Below are positions 8,591-16,381 of a stretch of DNA of 35,115 nt, piece after piece. Below the pieces are notes generated by a model. The model worked only from the letters and a program-made list of their open reading frames with translations, had not been told where the DNA came from and searched no databases. The stretch comes from Acidobacteriota bacterium (GTDB lineage Bacteria > Acidobacteriota > UBA6911). The stretch is taken from NCBI GenBank assembly GCA_016934295.1, contig JAFGTD010000080.1, positions 1-35,115 of the forward strand. The letters are read 5' to 3'. How positions within the stretch are numbered: the first letter of the stretch is position 1; each line of letters starts with the position of its first letter. The position numbers and the translations under genes are program-made.

Positions 8591-9664
8591 ATGGTTGACA
8601 TGAGTAAAAGAATTACCGATATTGGGCCGCCGAATTACGAGCAGTTTCTTCATCCCGTGATCAAGAAGAATTACGGGCAGTGGAAGTATCATGAATCCCT
8701 TGGGCCGGGCCTTCTCTGCCACACATCCGAATCCGGCGACAAGATCTATTCCGTCCGGTGCGCGTCTCCGCGTTTGCTCGCCATTCAGTCGATCCGCTTT
8801 TTCGCGGATCTGGCGGACAAATACTGCGACGGATACCTTCGCTTCACAAGCCGCAACAACGTGGAATTTCTGACCGACAAACAGGACAATATCGCTCCCC
8901 TGAAGGATGAACTTCAAAAGGCCGGATACCCGGTCGGAGGGACGAACAACGCCATCAGCAACATTGTGCACACACAGGGATGGGTTCACTGCCACTCCGC
9001 AGCAACGGACGCCTCCGGTATCGTCAAGTGCGTGATGGATGCCCTGTGCGATCGTTTCACCAGCGAAAATCTTCCGGCGAAGCTCCGCATCTCGCTGGCC
9101 TGCTGTTTGAATATGTGCGGCGCCGTGCACTGTTCCGACATCGCCATCCTCGGCGTCCATCGGAAACCGCCCAAGGTCAACCAGGAACAGGTGCCGAAGG
9201 TTTGCGAGGTCCCGACCTTGATTGCTTCCTGCCCGACAGGAGCAATCCGGCCGGGCACCGAAGGACGGGTTGTCGATGTTGTCGAGGAACAGTGCATGTA
9301 CTGCGGCAACTGCTACACGGTCTGCCCGGCCATGCCGCTCAACGATCCTGAAAACGACGGTATTTCCATCTGGGTAGGCGGGAAAGTCAGCAATGCGCGC
9401 TGCGCTCCCAAATTCAGCAAGCTGGCGATTCCGTTTATTCCCAACGAGCCGCCGCGTTGGCCTAAAGTTGTGGAAGCCGTAGTCAATATCGTCGAAGTGT
9501 ATGCCAAGAATGCGAAGAAATTCGAGCGCATGGGCGAGTGGATCGAGCGTATAGGCTGGCCGAGATTCTTCGAACTGACGGGAATCGAATTTACCCGATA
9601 CCATATTGACGATTTCAAATTTGCCGGAACGACCTATGCACGTTCCGCTCAGTTGAGGTACTAA
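8591..9664 (+). CDS. dsrB: Dissimilatory sulfite reductase beta subunit, DsrB
   Basis: DsrB carries the catalytically functional siroheme in characterised DsrAB enzymes. The siroheme [4Fe-4S] cysteines are C134 (in [11 protein letters not shown]), C171, C172 and C176 (in CCLNMCG), with spacing identical to the D. vulgaris protein. The ferredoxin domain appears as an isolated Cys (ASCPTG) and [12 protein letters not shown]. At 357 residues it is a little shorter than the usual 380. AAGGAG lies 9 nt before the ATG; a second Met at codon 4 is possible. It is 27 bp after dsrA and clearly co-translated. No dsrD follows. Confidence 0.97.
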   Translation: MVDMSKRITDIGPPNYEQFLHPVIKKNYGQWKYHESLGPGLLCHTSESGDKIYSVRCASPRLLAIQSIRFFADLADKYCDGYLRFTSRNNVEFLTDKQDNIAPLKDELQKAGYPVGGTNNAISNIVHTQGWVHCHSAATDASGIVKCVMDALCDRFTSENLPAKLRISLACCLNMCGAVHCSDIAILGVHRKPPKVNQEQVPKVCEVPTLIASCPTGAIRPGTEGRVVDVVEEQCMYCGNCYTVCPAMPLNDPENDGISIWVGGKVSNARCAPKFSKLAIPFIPNEPPRWPKVVEAVVNIVEVYAKNAKKFERMGEWIERIGWPRFFELTGIEFTRYHIDDFKFAGTTYARSAQLRY

Positions 9665-9709
9665 CCCCATATTTTCGGTAAGTACCGACTGTTTAGAGTA
9701 ATCCGAAAA

Positions 9710-9750
9710 GCATTCTGCCGGCTTCCGCTAAAGGGAGCCGGAAAGAATGC
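9710..9750 (+). other. Stem-loop between dsrB and dsrL
   Basis: GCATTCT-G-CCGGCTTCC (9710-9726) pairs with GGAGCCGGAAAGAATGC (9734-9750) with small bulges and a 7-nt loop. No U-tract follows, only CTCCTTTC. It probably stabilises or attenuates the transcript between dsrAB and the downstream genes rather than fully terminating. The rest of the 265-nt gap has no convincing gene; the word GATTCGGCCG occurs twice (9773 and 9883). Confidence 0.5.
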
Positions 9751-9929
9751 CTCCTTTCGGGAAGCCATTATAGATTCGGCCGTTTCTGCTACCGTATTTG
9801 CTGTAGTAATTTTCAAACGGATGCGCGGCAGCGTGCATAGGCATGATTCCGGTCCGGCGGAGCTGAAATATTCACCGCATCGGATTCGGCCGATTTTGGA
9901 ATTTAACATCAATTGCTGGGATTGAATCG

Positions 9930-11585
9930 ATGGGTTTATTTAAAGAAGCAAAAAAGCCTAAAATTCGGCAGGTCTCGGCAGGAGGCGCTGAAATCAGCCC
10001 CCTGCGGCCAAAGTACTCTGAGAAAACGCCTCCGTGCATCTCTCACTGTCCGAATGAAGCCGATATCCGGGGCTGGATCACAACAATCGCCCAGGCGGAA
10101 GCCTACGGCAGAACGAACGATGAAGCGCTGGAACTGGCGTGGCAGCAGATCACCGGCCGCAATCCTTTTCCTGCGGTTTGCGGCCGTGTATGCCCGCATC
10201 CCTGCGAGACGGAATGCAACAGGAAAAATAAGGACGGCGCCGTAGCTATCAACGCAATGGAACGTTACGTCGGTGATTTCGGCATTAAAAAAGGCCTGAA
10301 ACTGACGCGGCTTTCAGAAGATAAGAAACCCGAGAAGATTGCAGTCATTGGATCGGGGCCGGCGGGCCTGTCCTGCGCTTATCAGCTCGCTCGACAGGGA
10401 TACCCCGTAACAATATTTGAAGCTTTCAGCCAGCCCGGCGGCATGCTCCGATACGGTATCCCGAAGTATCGGCTCCCAAGGGAAGTGCTGGACGCCGAAA
10501 TTCAGAGGATCCTGGATCTTGGGGTGGAGCTGAAGTGTAACTTCGTCGTCGGCAAGGATGCCACTTTAGATCAACTGCGGCAGGAGTATAAGACCATATT
10601 CGCAGGCATTGGTGCGCACAAGGGCTACAACCTCGGAGTCTCGGGGGAAGATGCGTCCAACGTGTTTACCGGTACCGAGTTCCTCAACAAGACCAACAGC
10701 GGCGAACCCGTGGAGATCGGAGACAAGGTGGTCGTCATCGGCGGCGGGGATACCGCCATCGATGCCGCCAGAGTCAGCAAACGTTTGGGAGCCGACGTCA
10801 CGATCCTGTATCGCCGTACAAGGAATGAGATGCCGGCGATCGCTCCTGAGATCGACGGTGCCCTGGAAGAAGGCGTTAAAATTGAATTCCTATCAAATCC
10901 GACGGAAGTCATTCGGAACAATGGAACGGCTGTCGGGTTGAAATGCATTCGAATGGAACTTGGCGAACCGGACGACTCCGGACGCCGTAGGCCCGTGCCC
11001 AAGGAAGGCAGCGAATTTGAGATTGACGCGACCGCCGTTATTGCCGCGATCAGCCAGGAACCCGATTTCAGCCCGGTTGAAGAGTTGCATGAAGGCAAGG
11101 ACTGGATCAAGGCGGATGATTGGGGCGCTACCAACAGCCCCGGAATTTATGCAGGTGGAGACGATCTTTCTCTCGCATTAGTAGCGACCGCGGTGTACCA
11201 GGGCCGAATGGCCGCCCAGGCCATCGATGCGCATTTGCGCGAGGAGAAGCCGGTCAAGCCTGCCGAACGTCCTCCGGTCAAACAGGTAATTCTTGACTGG
11301 TATCCGGAAAGCGCGCGGCATGAGCGGCAGCATATTCCGGTGCAAGAGCGCGAAATGGATACGGAGATCGAGTGCGGTCTTACGGACGAAGAAGCCCTGG
11401 ATGAAGCGAAACGCTGTATGTCCTGCGGCATGTGCATGGACTGCGAAACCTGCTGGATGTACTGCACGAATAACTGTTTCGTCCGGCTGCCCAAGGGCGA
11501 GCATTACAAAATCAAGATGGAGGTCTGCAACGGCTGCAAGAAGTGTGCTGAAGCTTGCCCGTGCGGCTATATTGATATGATCTAA
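9930..11585 (+). CDS. dsrL: DsrL-type NAD(P)H:acceptor oxidoreductase (GltD-like, with ferredoxin domain)
   Basis: DsrL is an iron-sulfur flavoprotein linking NAD(P)H and DsrAB. This 551-residue protein opens with a GltD-like Cys region (PPCISHCP, then CGRVCPHPCETEC). An FAD motif (GSGPAGL, from residue 141) and a NAD(P) motif (GGGDTAIDAARV, from residue 271) with the YRRTRNEMPA signature follow. A Cys-rich C-terminus contains CMSCGMCMDCETC and CNGCKKCAEACPCG. It is shorter than Allochromatium DsrL (about 650 residues), closer to what is called DsrL-2. It sits between dsrB and dsrC. A generic glutamate-synthase-like oxidoreductase cannot be excluded, but the two-cluster C-terminus and position favour DsrL. 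No strong ribosome site is visible. Confidence 0.82.
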   Translation: MGLFKEAKKPKIRQVSAGGAEISPLRPKYSEKTPPCISHCPNEADIRGWITTIAQAEAYGRTNDEALELAWQQITGRNPFPAVCGRVCPHPCETECNRKNKDGAVAINAMERYVGDFGIKKGLKLTRLSEDKKPEKIAVIGSGPAGLSCAYQLARQGYPVTIFEAFSQPGGMLRYGIPKYRLPREVLDAEIQRILDLGVELKCNFVVGKDATLDQLRQEYKTIFAGIGAHKGYNLGVSGEDASNVFTGTEFLNKTNSGEPVEIGDKVVVIGGGDTAIDAARVSKRLGADVTILYRRTRNEMPAIAPEIDGALEEGVKIEFLSNPTEVIRNNGTAVGLKCIRMELGEPDDSGRRRPVPKEGSEFEIDATAVIAAISQEPDFSPVEELHEGKDWIKADDWGATNSPGIYAGGDDLSLALVATAVYQGRMAAQAIDAHLREEKPVKPAERPPVKQVILDWYPESARHERQHIPVQEREMDTEIECGLTDEEALDEAKRCMSCGMCMDCETCWMYCTNNCFVRLPKGEHYKIKMEVCNGCKKCAEACPCGYIDMI

Positions 11586-11587
11586 AC

Positions 11588-11633
11588 GGATGTCCCGCCG
11601 GCGGGGAAAATTCCCTGCCGGTTCCGCACATCC
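11588..11633 (+). other. Long stem-loop between dsrL and dsrC
   Basis: GGATGT (11588-11593) pairs with ACATCC (11628-11633), and inside it CCGGCGGGGAA pairs with TTCCCTGCCGG (10 of 11, one G-U) around an AA loop. It starts 2 nt after the dsrL stop and 68 nt before dsrC. It has no U-tract. A likely role is mRNA processing or 5' protection that lets dsrC accumulate above the other subunits; this is an inference. Confidence 0.5.
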
Positions 11634-11700
11634 CGATACAAAAGAGTATTTGTTACAGACAGGTATTCTAATAAAACGTCATTACAAGGAGTGTTTAGTT

Positions 11701-12018
11701 ATGCCTACATTTGAAGTTGATGGAAGAACCTATCAGGTGGATGAAGACGGATTCCTCGAAAACCCCGAGATCTGGGACGAAAACGTCGCCAAAGACTTCG
11801 CTTCCTCCGAGGGTGTTGATGATCTTACCGAAGATCACTGGAAAGTGATCCGATATATCCGGAAATATTACCTCGAATTCGGCATTGCCCCGATGATTCG
11901 GAAGCTCTGCAAGGAAAGCGGTTTCAAGCTGAATGAAATCTATCAGCTCTTTCCGTCCGGTCCGGCAAAGGGTGCCTGCAAACTGGCGGGTTTGCCGAAA
12001 CCGACAGGCTGCGTTTAA
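11701..12018 (+). CDS. dsrC: DsrC, sulfur-carrier substrate protein of DsrAB
   Basis: DsrC is a small protein whose two C-terminal cysteines form the trisulfide produced by DsrAB and reduced by DsrMKJOP. The 105-residue sequence ends in the canonical arm with C93 (CysB) and penultimate C104 (CysA), giving CKLAGLPKPTGCV, so it is a true DsrC and not a TusE-like variant. The open frame extends upstream to 11590, but AAGGAG immediately before the ATG at 11701 and the family N-terminus (MPTFEVDG) fix this start. It is isolated from neighbours by a hairpin upstream. Confidence 0.97.
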   Translation: MPTFEVDGRTYQVDEDGFLENPEIWDENVAKDFASSEGVDDLTEDHWKVIRYIRKYYLEFGIAPMIRKLCKESGFKLNEIYQLFPSGPAKGACKLAGLPKPTGCV

Positions 12019-12057
12019 TAAGCCTCGAATTCGAATTCAAACTCTGGGAGAACTGCG

Positions 12058-12576
12058 GTGACCCATAAAGGTCTGCCTTTATCGGCATCACTCGCGAATC
12101 AACGGGAGAACCTTGTAAGAAAATGGTTCGACGGGATTGCTCAGGCATATCCCGAGTCCACAACAAGGTTCCTGGCCCGGGAAAAAGATCCTTTCCAGAA
12201 TCCGATCGGGCACACCTTGAAAGAAAACCTTTCGGTTTTGTTTGACAAACTCATTCAACCGAAGGAAACGGCATCGTTGACGACCGAATTGAACGATATC
12301 GTGAGGATGCGCGCCGTCCAGGATTTTTCTGCCGGCCAGGCTGTGTCCTTTCCTTTTCTTCTCAAGAAAATACTTCGCGAGGAATGTACGGCTGATGTTT
12401 CACGTTATCCGGAGGAGTTTGCGGACCTGGAGGCGAGGATAGATGAAATGGCTCTCCTCGCCTTCGATCTGTTTATGAAAAGCCGCGAGCGACTCTATGA
12501 AATCAAATACAACGAAGCCAAGCGCAGTATGTTTATGTTGGAAAAAACACGACAGAACGGAAATTCGAGACAATAG
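12058..12576 (+). CDS. RsbRD N-terminal domain-like protein of the dsr locus
   Basis: The 172-residue protein starts with GTG preceded by GGGAG. It is mostly helical, with the W-[FY]-DGI...YP motif near residues 22-31 and the helix-rich pattern typical of the RsbRD N-terminal (globin-like sensor) domain, and no further effector domain. Such proteins are often found directly before dsrM in sulfate reducers. No heme-binding role can be asserted from the sequence alone; only a few His are present. It is 39 bp after dsrC and 21 bp before dsrM, so it is co-transcribed. A regulatory or sensor role for the DsrMKJOP complex is plausible but untested. Confidence 0.75.
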   Translation: MTHKGLPLSASLANQRENLVRKWFDGIAQAYPESTTRFLAREKDPFQNPIGHTLKENLSVLFDKLIQPKETASLTTELNDIVRMRAVQDFSAGQAVSFPFLLKKILREECTADVSRYPEEFADLEARIDEMALLAFDLFMKSRERLYEIKYNEAKRSMFMLEKTRQNGNSRQ

Positions 12577-12597
12577 TAAACAACGAGGTGACAATCG

Positions 12598-13584
12598 ATG
12601 GCTGCATTCTATTCGCTGATCCTGGTTTTGCTCCTCAGCATTGCAGGTTACTTCGGCGGTTCAGCCGCAGGGACATTTTTCGGCATAATCATACCGTATG
12701 CGGCGATCGCTGTCTTTCTCGTCGGTCTGGTATACCGTATCCTCCTGTGGGCGAATACCCCGGTTCCGTTTCGTATTACCGCCACCTGCGGGCAGCAGAA
12801 ATCCCTGCCATGGATCCAATCAAATCGTCTGGACAACCCCGCGTCTGGAACAGCAACGGTAATTCGGATGGCACTGGAAGTTCTGTTGTTTCGCTCTTTG
12901 TTCCGCAATACGAAAGCCGAAATAAAAGACGGTCCTCGCCTGGTCTTCAGCGAAAGGAAGTTCCTCTGGCTCGCAGCTTTAGCCTTTCACTGGACCTTTT
13001 TATTTATTCTCTTCAGGCACCTGCGGTTCTTTCTGGAACCGGTCCCGGGCTGCGTATTGATTGCACAGGAACTGGATGGATTTTTCCAGATAGGCACGCC
13101 AATACTGTACATGACCGACCTGATTATCCTGGCCGCCCTTGCGTTTCTTCTGATCCGCAGACTGGCCGATGTCCAGATTCGCTACATTTCCCTGTTTGCA
13201 GACTATTTCGCACTTTTCCTGCTGCTCGGACTTGCACTGTCGGGTGTTGTTCTCAGATATTTCATTAAAACCGATATCTCCGGAATCAAAGAGCTGGCGA
13301 TGGGCCTGGTGACTTTTTCACCGGCGGTGCCGGCCGGAATACACCCGATTTTTTTCATACATATATTTCTGCTCAGCATCCTTGTTGCCTATTTCCCATT
13401 CAGCAAGCTGATGCATATGGGAGGAGTTTTCCTCAGTCCGACGAGGAATCTGGCTAACAATAACCGAACGAAGCGGCACATCAATCCCTGGAACCATCCC
13501 GTGAAGGTCCACACCTACGAGGAATGGGAAGAGGAGTTCAGGGATAAAATCAAAGCCGCCGGTTTACCACTTGAGAAGGTGTAG
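12598..13584 (+). CDS. dsrM: DsrM, cytochrome b subunit of DsrMKJOP
   Basis: DsrM is the NarI-like integral-membrane diheme cytochrome b that exchanges electrons between menaquinol and DsrK. The 328 residues contain about six hydrophobic segments (near 4-24, 26-52, 120-143, 162-188, 201-222 and 245-268). Candidate heme ligands are His in the third (FHWTF, FRHLRFF) and in the last (GIHPIFFIHIF). The soluble C-terminus is charged and carries an HTYEEWEEEF segment typical of the family. It is followed 3 bp later by dsrK. Confidence 0.93.
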   Translation: MAAFYSLILVLLLSIAGYFGGSAAGTFFGIIIPYAAIAVFLVGLVYRILLWANTPVPFRITATCGQQKSLPWIQSNRLDNPASGTATVIRMALEVLLFRSLFRNTKAEIKDGPRLVFSERKFLWLAALAFHWTFLFILFRHLRFFLEPVPGCVLIAQELDGFFQIGTPILYMTDLIILAALAFLLIRRLADVQIRYISLFADYFALFLLLGLALSGVVLRYFIKTDISGIKELAMGLVTFSPAVPAGIHPIFFIHIFLLSILVAYFPFSKLMHMGGVFLSPTRNLANNNRTKRHINPWNHPVKVHTYEEWEEEFRDKIKAAGLPLEKV

Positions 13585-13587
13585 TCT

Positions 13588-15207
13588 ATGAGTGAAGAGA
13601 CCCTTAGCCCTGAACAACTGGTACAAATCGATTACACGCCTTCCAAAAAGAACTGGTTGGATCCAACCGTCGAATTCCGGAAAGGCACCTATTGCTACAG
13701 CGGAGTCGCGAAACATGTGAAGTATCTGGATCTGCCCAATCCCAGGGAATGGCAGCCGACCGATTCGGACTGGAAACTTCCGCCAGACTGGAAGCAGATC
13801 ATCCTGGACGGGATGAAGGAGAGGCTGGAAAAATATCGCTCCTTCCGGCTGTTTATGGATATCTGTGTACGATGCGGGGCCTGTGCCGACAAATGCCATT
13901 TTTACGTCGGATCCGGCGATCCCAAAAACATGCCGGTAATGCGTGCCGAGCTTCTGCGTTCGGTGTACCGCAGGTATTTTACAGCCGCGGGAAAACTTGG
14001 GAAACTGGCGGGAGCCAGAGATCTCGATGAAGGGGTTCTCAAGGAATGGTTTTACTACTTTTACCAGTGCACCGAATGCCGCCGCTGTTCCGTTTTCTGT
14101 CCCTACGGGATCGATACCGCGGAAATCACCATGATCGGCCGGGAACTGTTGAACCTCGTCGGCTGCAACATCAACTGGGTAATCGAACCGGTTTCCAACT
14201 GCTTCCGCACCGGGAACCATCTGGGAATCCAGCCTCACGGATTCAAGGACAGTATGGAATTTGCAGCGGAAGATCTGGAAGAAATCACCGGAATCAAGAT
14301 TGAACCGCCGATCAATAAAAAAGGCGCTGAAATCCTGTTTATCATTCCCTCCGCCGACTATTTCGCGTCTCCGCACTATTACACGCTTCTGGGATACATG
14401 CTTCTGTTCAAGGAAATCGGCCTGGATTATACCTTCAGCGCTTTCGCCGGCGAAGGCGGCAACTTCGGTCTTTTTACATCCCACGAGATGATCAAAAGAC
14501 TGAACGCGAAGATCTACGAGGAAGCGAAACGGCTGGGAGTGAAATGGATTCTTGGCGGCGAATGCGGGCATATGTGGCGGGTAATGCACCAATACATGGA
14601 TACTATGAACGGACCGGCCGACTTCCTTGAGGAACCGGTTTCTCCTTTAACGGGCACCCGGTTTGAGAATGCCCTCTCGACAAAGATGGTTCACATCTGC
14701 GAATTCACCGCGGATCTCATCAAGAACAACAAGCTGAAAATCGACGCGAGCAGGAACAATCACAGGAAGGTTACCTTCCACGATTCCTGCAACCCGGCCA
14801 GGGCATTGGGCCTTTTTGAGGAACCCCGGTACATTCTGCGCAAGGCATGCAATTATTTTTACGAAATGCCTGAAAACACAATCCGCGAACAGACCTTCTG
14901 CTGCGGGGCAGGCGCCGGCCTGGGAACGGATGAAAACCTGGAAATGCGCATGCGGGGCGGCTTCCCGCGGGCAAACGCAGTCAAATACGTCCATGACAAG
15001 TACGGCGTGAATTTGTTGTCGTGCATTTGTGCAATTGACAAAGCAACGCTTCCTACCCTTATGGATTACTGGGTGCCGGGAGTCGAAGTCGGCGGCGTGC
15101 ATGAGCTGCTGGCCAACGCTCTCGTCATCGAAGGTGAGCGCGAACGCACCACCGATTTGCGCGGAGATGAAATGGAACAATCAGGAGCTGAGACAACCGA
15201 TGCGTGA
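13588..15207 (+). CDS. dsrK: DsrK, HdrD-like catalytic Fe-S subunit of DsrMKJOP
   Basis: DsrK is the cytoplasmic HdrD-like protein that acts on the DsrC trisulfide. The 539 residues contain two ferredoxin motifs (CVRCGACADKC near 94-104 and CTECRRCSVFCP near 162-173). CCG-type cysteine regions follow, among them GGECGHMWR and HDSCNPAR with a matching CCGAGAGLG. The latter binds the non-cubane or special [4Fe-4S] cluster in the HdrD/DsrK family. The last 15 or so residues are polar and overlap dsrJ by 8 bp. Upstream spacing to dsrM is 3 bp. Identification is firm. Confidence 0.95.
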   Translation: MSEETLSPEQLVQIDYTPSKKNWLDPTVEFRKGTYCYSGVAKHVKYLDLPNPREWQPTDSDWKLPPDWKQIILDGMKERLEKYRSFRLFMDICVRCGACADKCHFYVGSGDPKNMPVMRAELLRSVYRRYFTAAGKLGKLAGARDLDEGVLKEWFYYFYQCTECRRCSVFCPYGIDTAEITMIGRELLNLVGCNINWVIEPVSNCFRTGNHLGIQPHGFKDSMEFAAEDLEEITGIKIEPPINKKGAEILFIIPSADYFASPHYYTLLGYMLLFKEIGLDYTFSAFAGEGGNFGLFTSHEMIKRLNAKIYEEAKRLGVKWILGGECGHMWRVMHQYMDTMNGPADFLEEPVSPLTGTRFENALSTKMVHICEFTADLIKNNKLKIDASRNNHRKVTFHDSCNPARALGLFEEPRYILRKACNYFYEMPENTIREQTFCCGAGAGLGTDENLEMRMRGGFPRANAVKYVHDKYGVNLLSCICAIDKATLPTLMDYWVPGVEVGGVHELLANALVIEGERERTTDLRGDEMEQSGAETTDA

Positions 15208-15598
15208 TCGAAGCCTTATCTATCTAGGCCTGTTGGTATTCCTGGCTGTCGTTACTTTCCCCTTTACCTACAATCTCGCTGCCGGGTCGGGCTCCATGCC
15301 GGATCTCGAATATCCCGAGAACGAGACACAGTGCGTGGAATCGAAGGAATTCATGAGAAGCTCGCACATGCAGCTGTTGATCGACTGGCGCGAGGCTATG
15401 GTACGGGAGAACGTCCGGACATACACAACCGGTGACGACAGGAATTTCAATATCAGCCTGACAAACACATGCCTTGCGCAGTGTCATACCAGCAAAGCGG
15501 ATTTCTGCGACCAGTGTCACAGCTATGCAGGGGTGCAGGAGCCCTATTGCTGGGATTGCCACATCGATCCGGAACAATTAGAGCGGAGCGCGCGATGA
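15200..15598 (+). CDS. dsrJ: DsrJ, triheme cytochrome c of DsrMKJOP
   Basis: DsrJ is the small periplasmic triheme cytochrome c anchored by an uncleaved N-terminal helix (residues 6-27). The start is the ATG at 15200, inside the end of dsrK; the longer open frame upstream is dsrK shadow. The 132 residues include C45 in QCVESKEFMRSSHM, matching the conserved Cys proposed as a heme ligand in this family. The heme motifs are C91-L-A-Q-C95-H, C103-D-Q-C106-H and C117-W-D-C120-H. The first has three residues between the cysteines (CX3CH) instead of two, which is unusual. It overlaps dsrO at ATGA. Confidence 0.92.
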   Translation: MRDRSLIYLGLLVFLAVVTFPFTYNLAAGSGSMPDLEYPENETQCVESKEFMRSSHMQLLIDWREAMVRENVRTYTTGDDRNFNISLTNTCLAQCHTSKADFCDQCHSYAGVQEPYCWDCHIDPEQLERSAR

Positions 15599-16371
15599 TT
15601 ATCAGTCGAAAGAAATTTTTGAAACTTACCGGGATTTCCATGCTGGCAGTTACGGGAGAAAGATTAACGGAGCCCCTTGCCGGCGCCGTTCAGTCTGCTT
15701 CGTCGGAATCGCCACGGGCGCTGACTGCGGGCCGGTGGGCCATGGTCATCGACCTGAAGAAGTGCGCCCGGGAAGAGAACTGTACGAAGTGTATCGACGC
15801 CTGTCACCTGAGCCACAACGTTCCCGACATCGACAACAAGGCCCATGAAATCAAGTGGATCTGGAAAGAGGAATTCAAGCATGCCTTTCCCTCCGCTCAT
15901 AATGAATTCCAGGCAAAACACATCGAGTCTTTGCCGGCCCTGCTTCTTTGCAACCATTGCGACAATCCCCCGTGCGTGCGCGTATGCCCCACTAAAGCAA
16001 CCTGGAAAAGGGAAGAGGACGGAATCGTCATGATGGATTGGCACCGCTGCATCGGCTGCCGCTATTGCATGGCTGCATGCCCATACGGTTCCCGAAGCTT
16101 CAACTGGATTGAACCAAGACAATATATCGCGGAACAGAATCCGGATTTTCCTACCCGCACAAAGGGTGTCGTGGAAAAATGCACATTCTGCGAATCGAGG
16201 CTCGCCAAAGGGAAACTGCCGGCATGCGTGGAAGCCTGCCCGCAGAACGCTATTTTATTTGGTGATCTAGACGTCGCCGGCTCGGAAATCAGACAGTTGC
16301 TGGAGTCTGAATACGCAATCCGGCGCAAACCGGAACTCGGCACCAAACCCGAGATCTTCTATATCGTGTGA
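15595..16371 (+). CDS. dsrO: DsrO, periplasmic [4Fe-4S] ferredoxin subunit of DsrMKJOP
   Basis: DsrO is a periplasmic iron-sulfur protein between DsrJ and DsrP. The 258-residue product starts at the ATG that overlaps the dsrJ stop. Its N-terminus SRKKFLKLTG resembles a Tat signal (S-R-R-x-F-L-K) but with RK in place of RR. Four cluster motifs follow: C...CTKCIDAC, CNHCDNPPCVRVC, CIGCRYCMAAC and CTFC...CVEAC. The spacing is that of DsrO/PsrB/NrfC-type proteins. DsrP follows 10 bp later. Confidence 0.93.
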   Translation: MIISRKKFLKLTGISMLAVTGERLTEPLAGAVQSASSESPRALTAGRWAMVIDLKKCAREENCTKCIDACHLSHNVPDIDNKAHEIKWIWKEEFKHAFPSAHNEFQAKHIESLPALLLCNHCDNPPCVRVCPTKATWKREEDGIVMMDWHRCIGCRYCMAACPYGSRSFNWIEPRQYIAEQNPDFPTRTKGVVEKCTFCESRLAKGKLPACVEACPQNAILFGDLDVAGSEIRQLLESEYAIRRKPELGTKPEIFYIV

Positions 16372-16381
16372 GGCGCTTCTC

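Noticed and set aside
8144..9670. 508-codon minus-strand open frame across dsrA-dsrB
   Set aside because: Antisense to two intact, clearly identified genes; no recognisable domain.
9661..9912. 83-codon minus-strand frame in the dsrB-dsrL gap, considered as a small gene or as dsrD
   Set aside because: It lacks the DsrD sequence pattern, crosses the inverted repeat at 9710-9750, and has no ribosome site.
12588..13268. 226-codon frame overlapping dsrM in another frame
   Set aside because: dsrM is in the other frame with membrane helices and family motifs; this frame is a shadow.
14999..15199. N-terminal extension of the dsrJ frame
   Set aside because: The extension is inside dsrK; the ATG at 15200 gives the expected anchor helix and family length.
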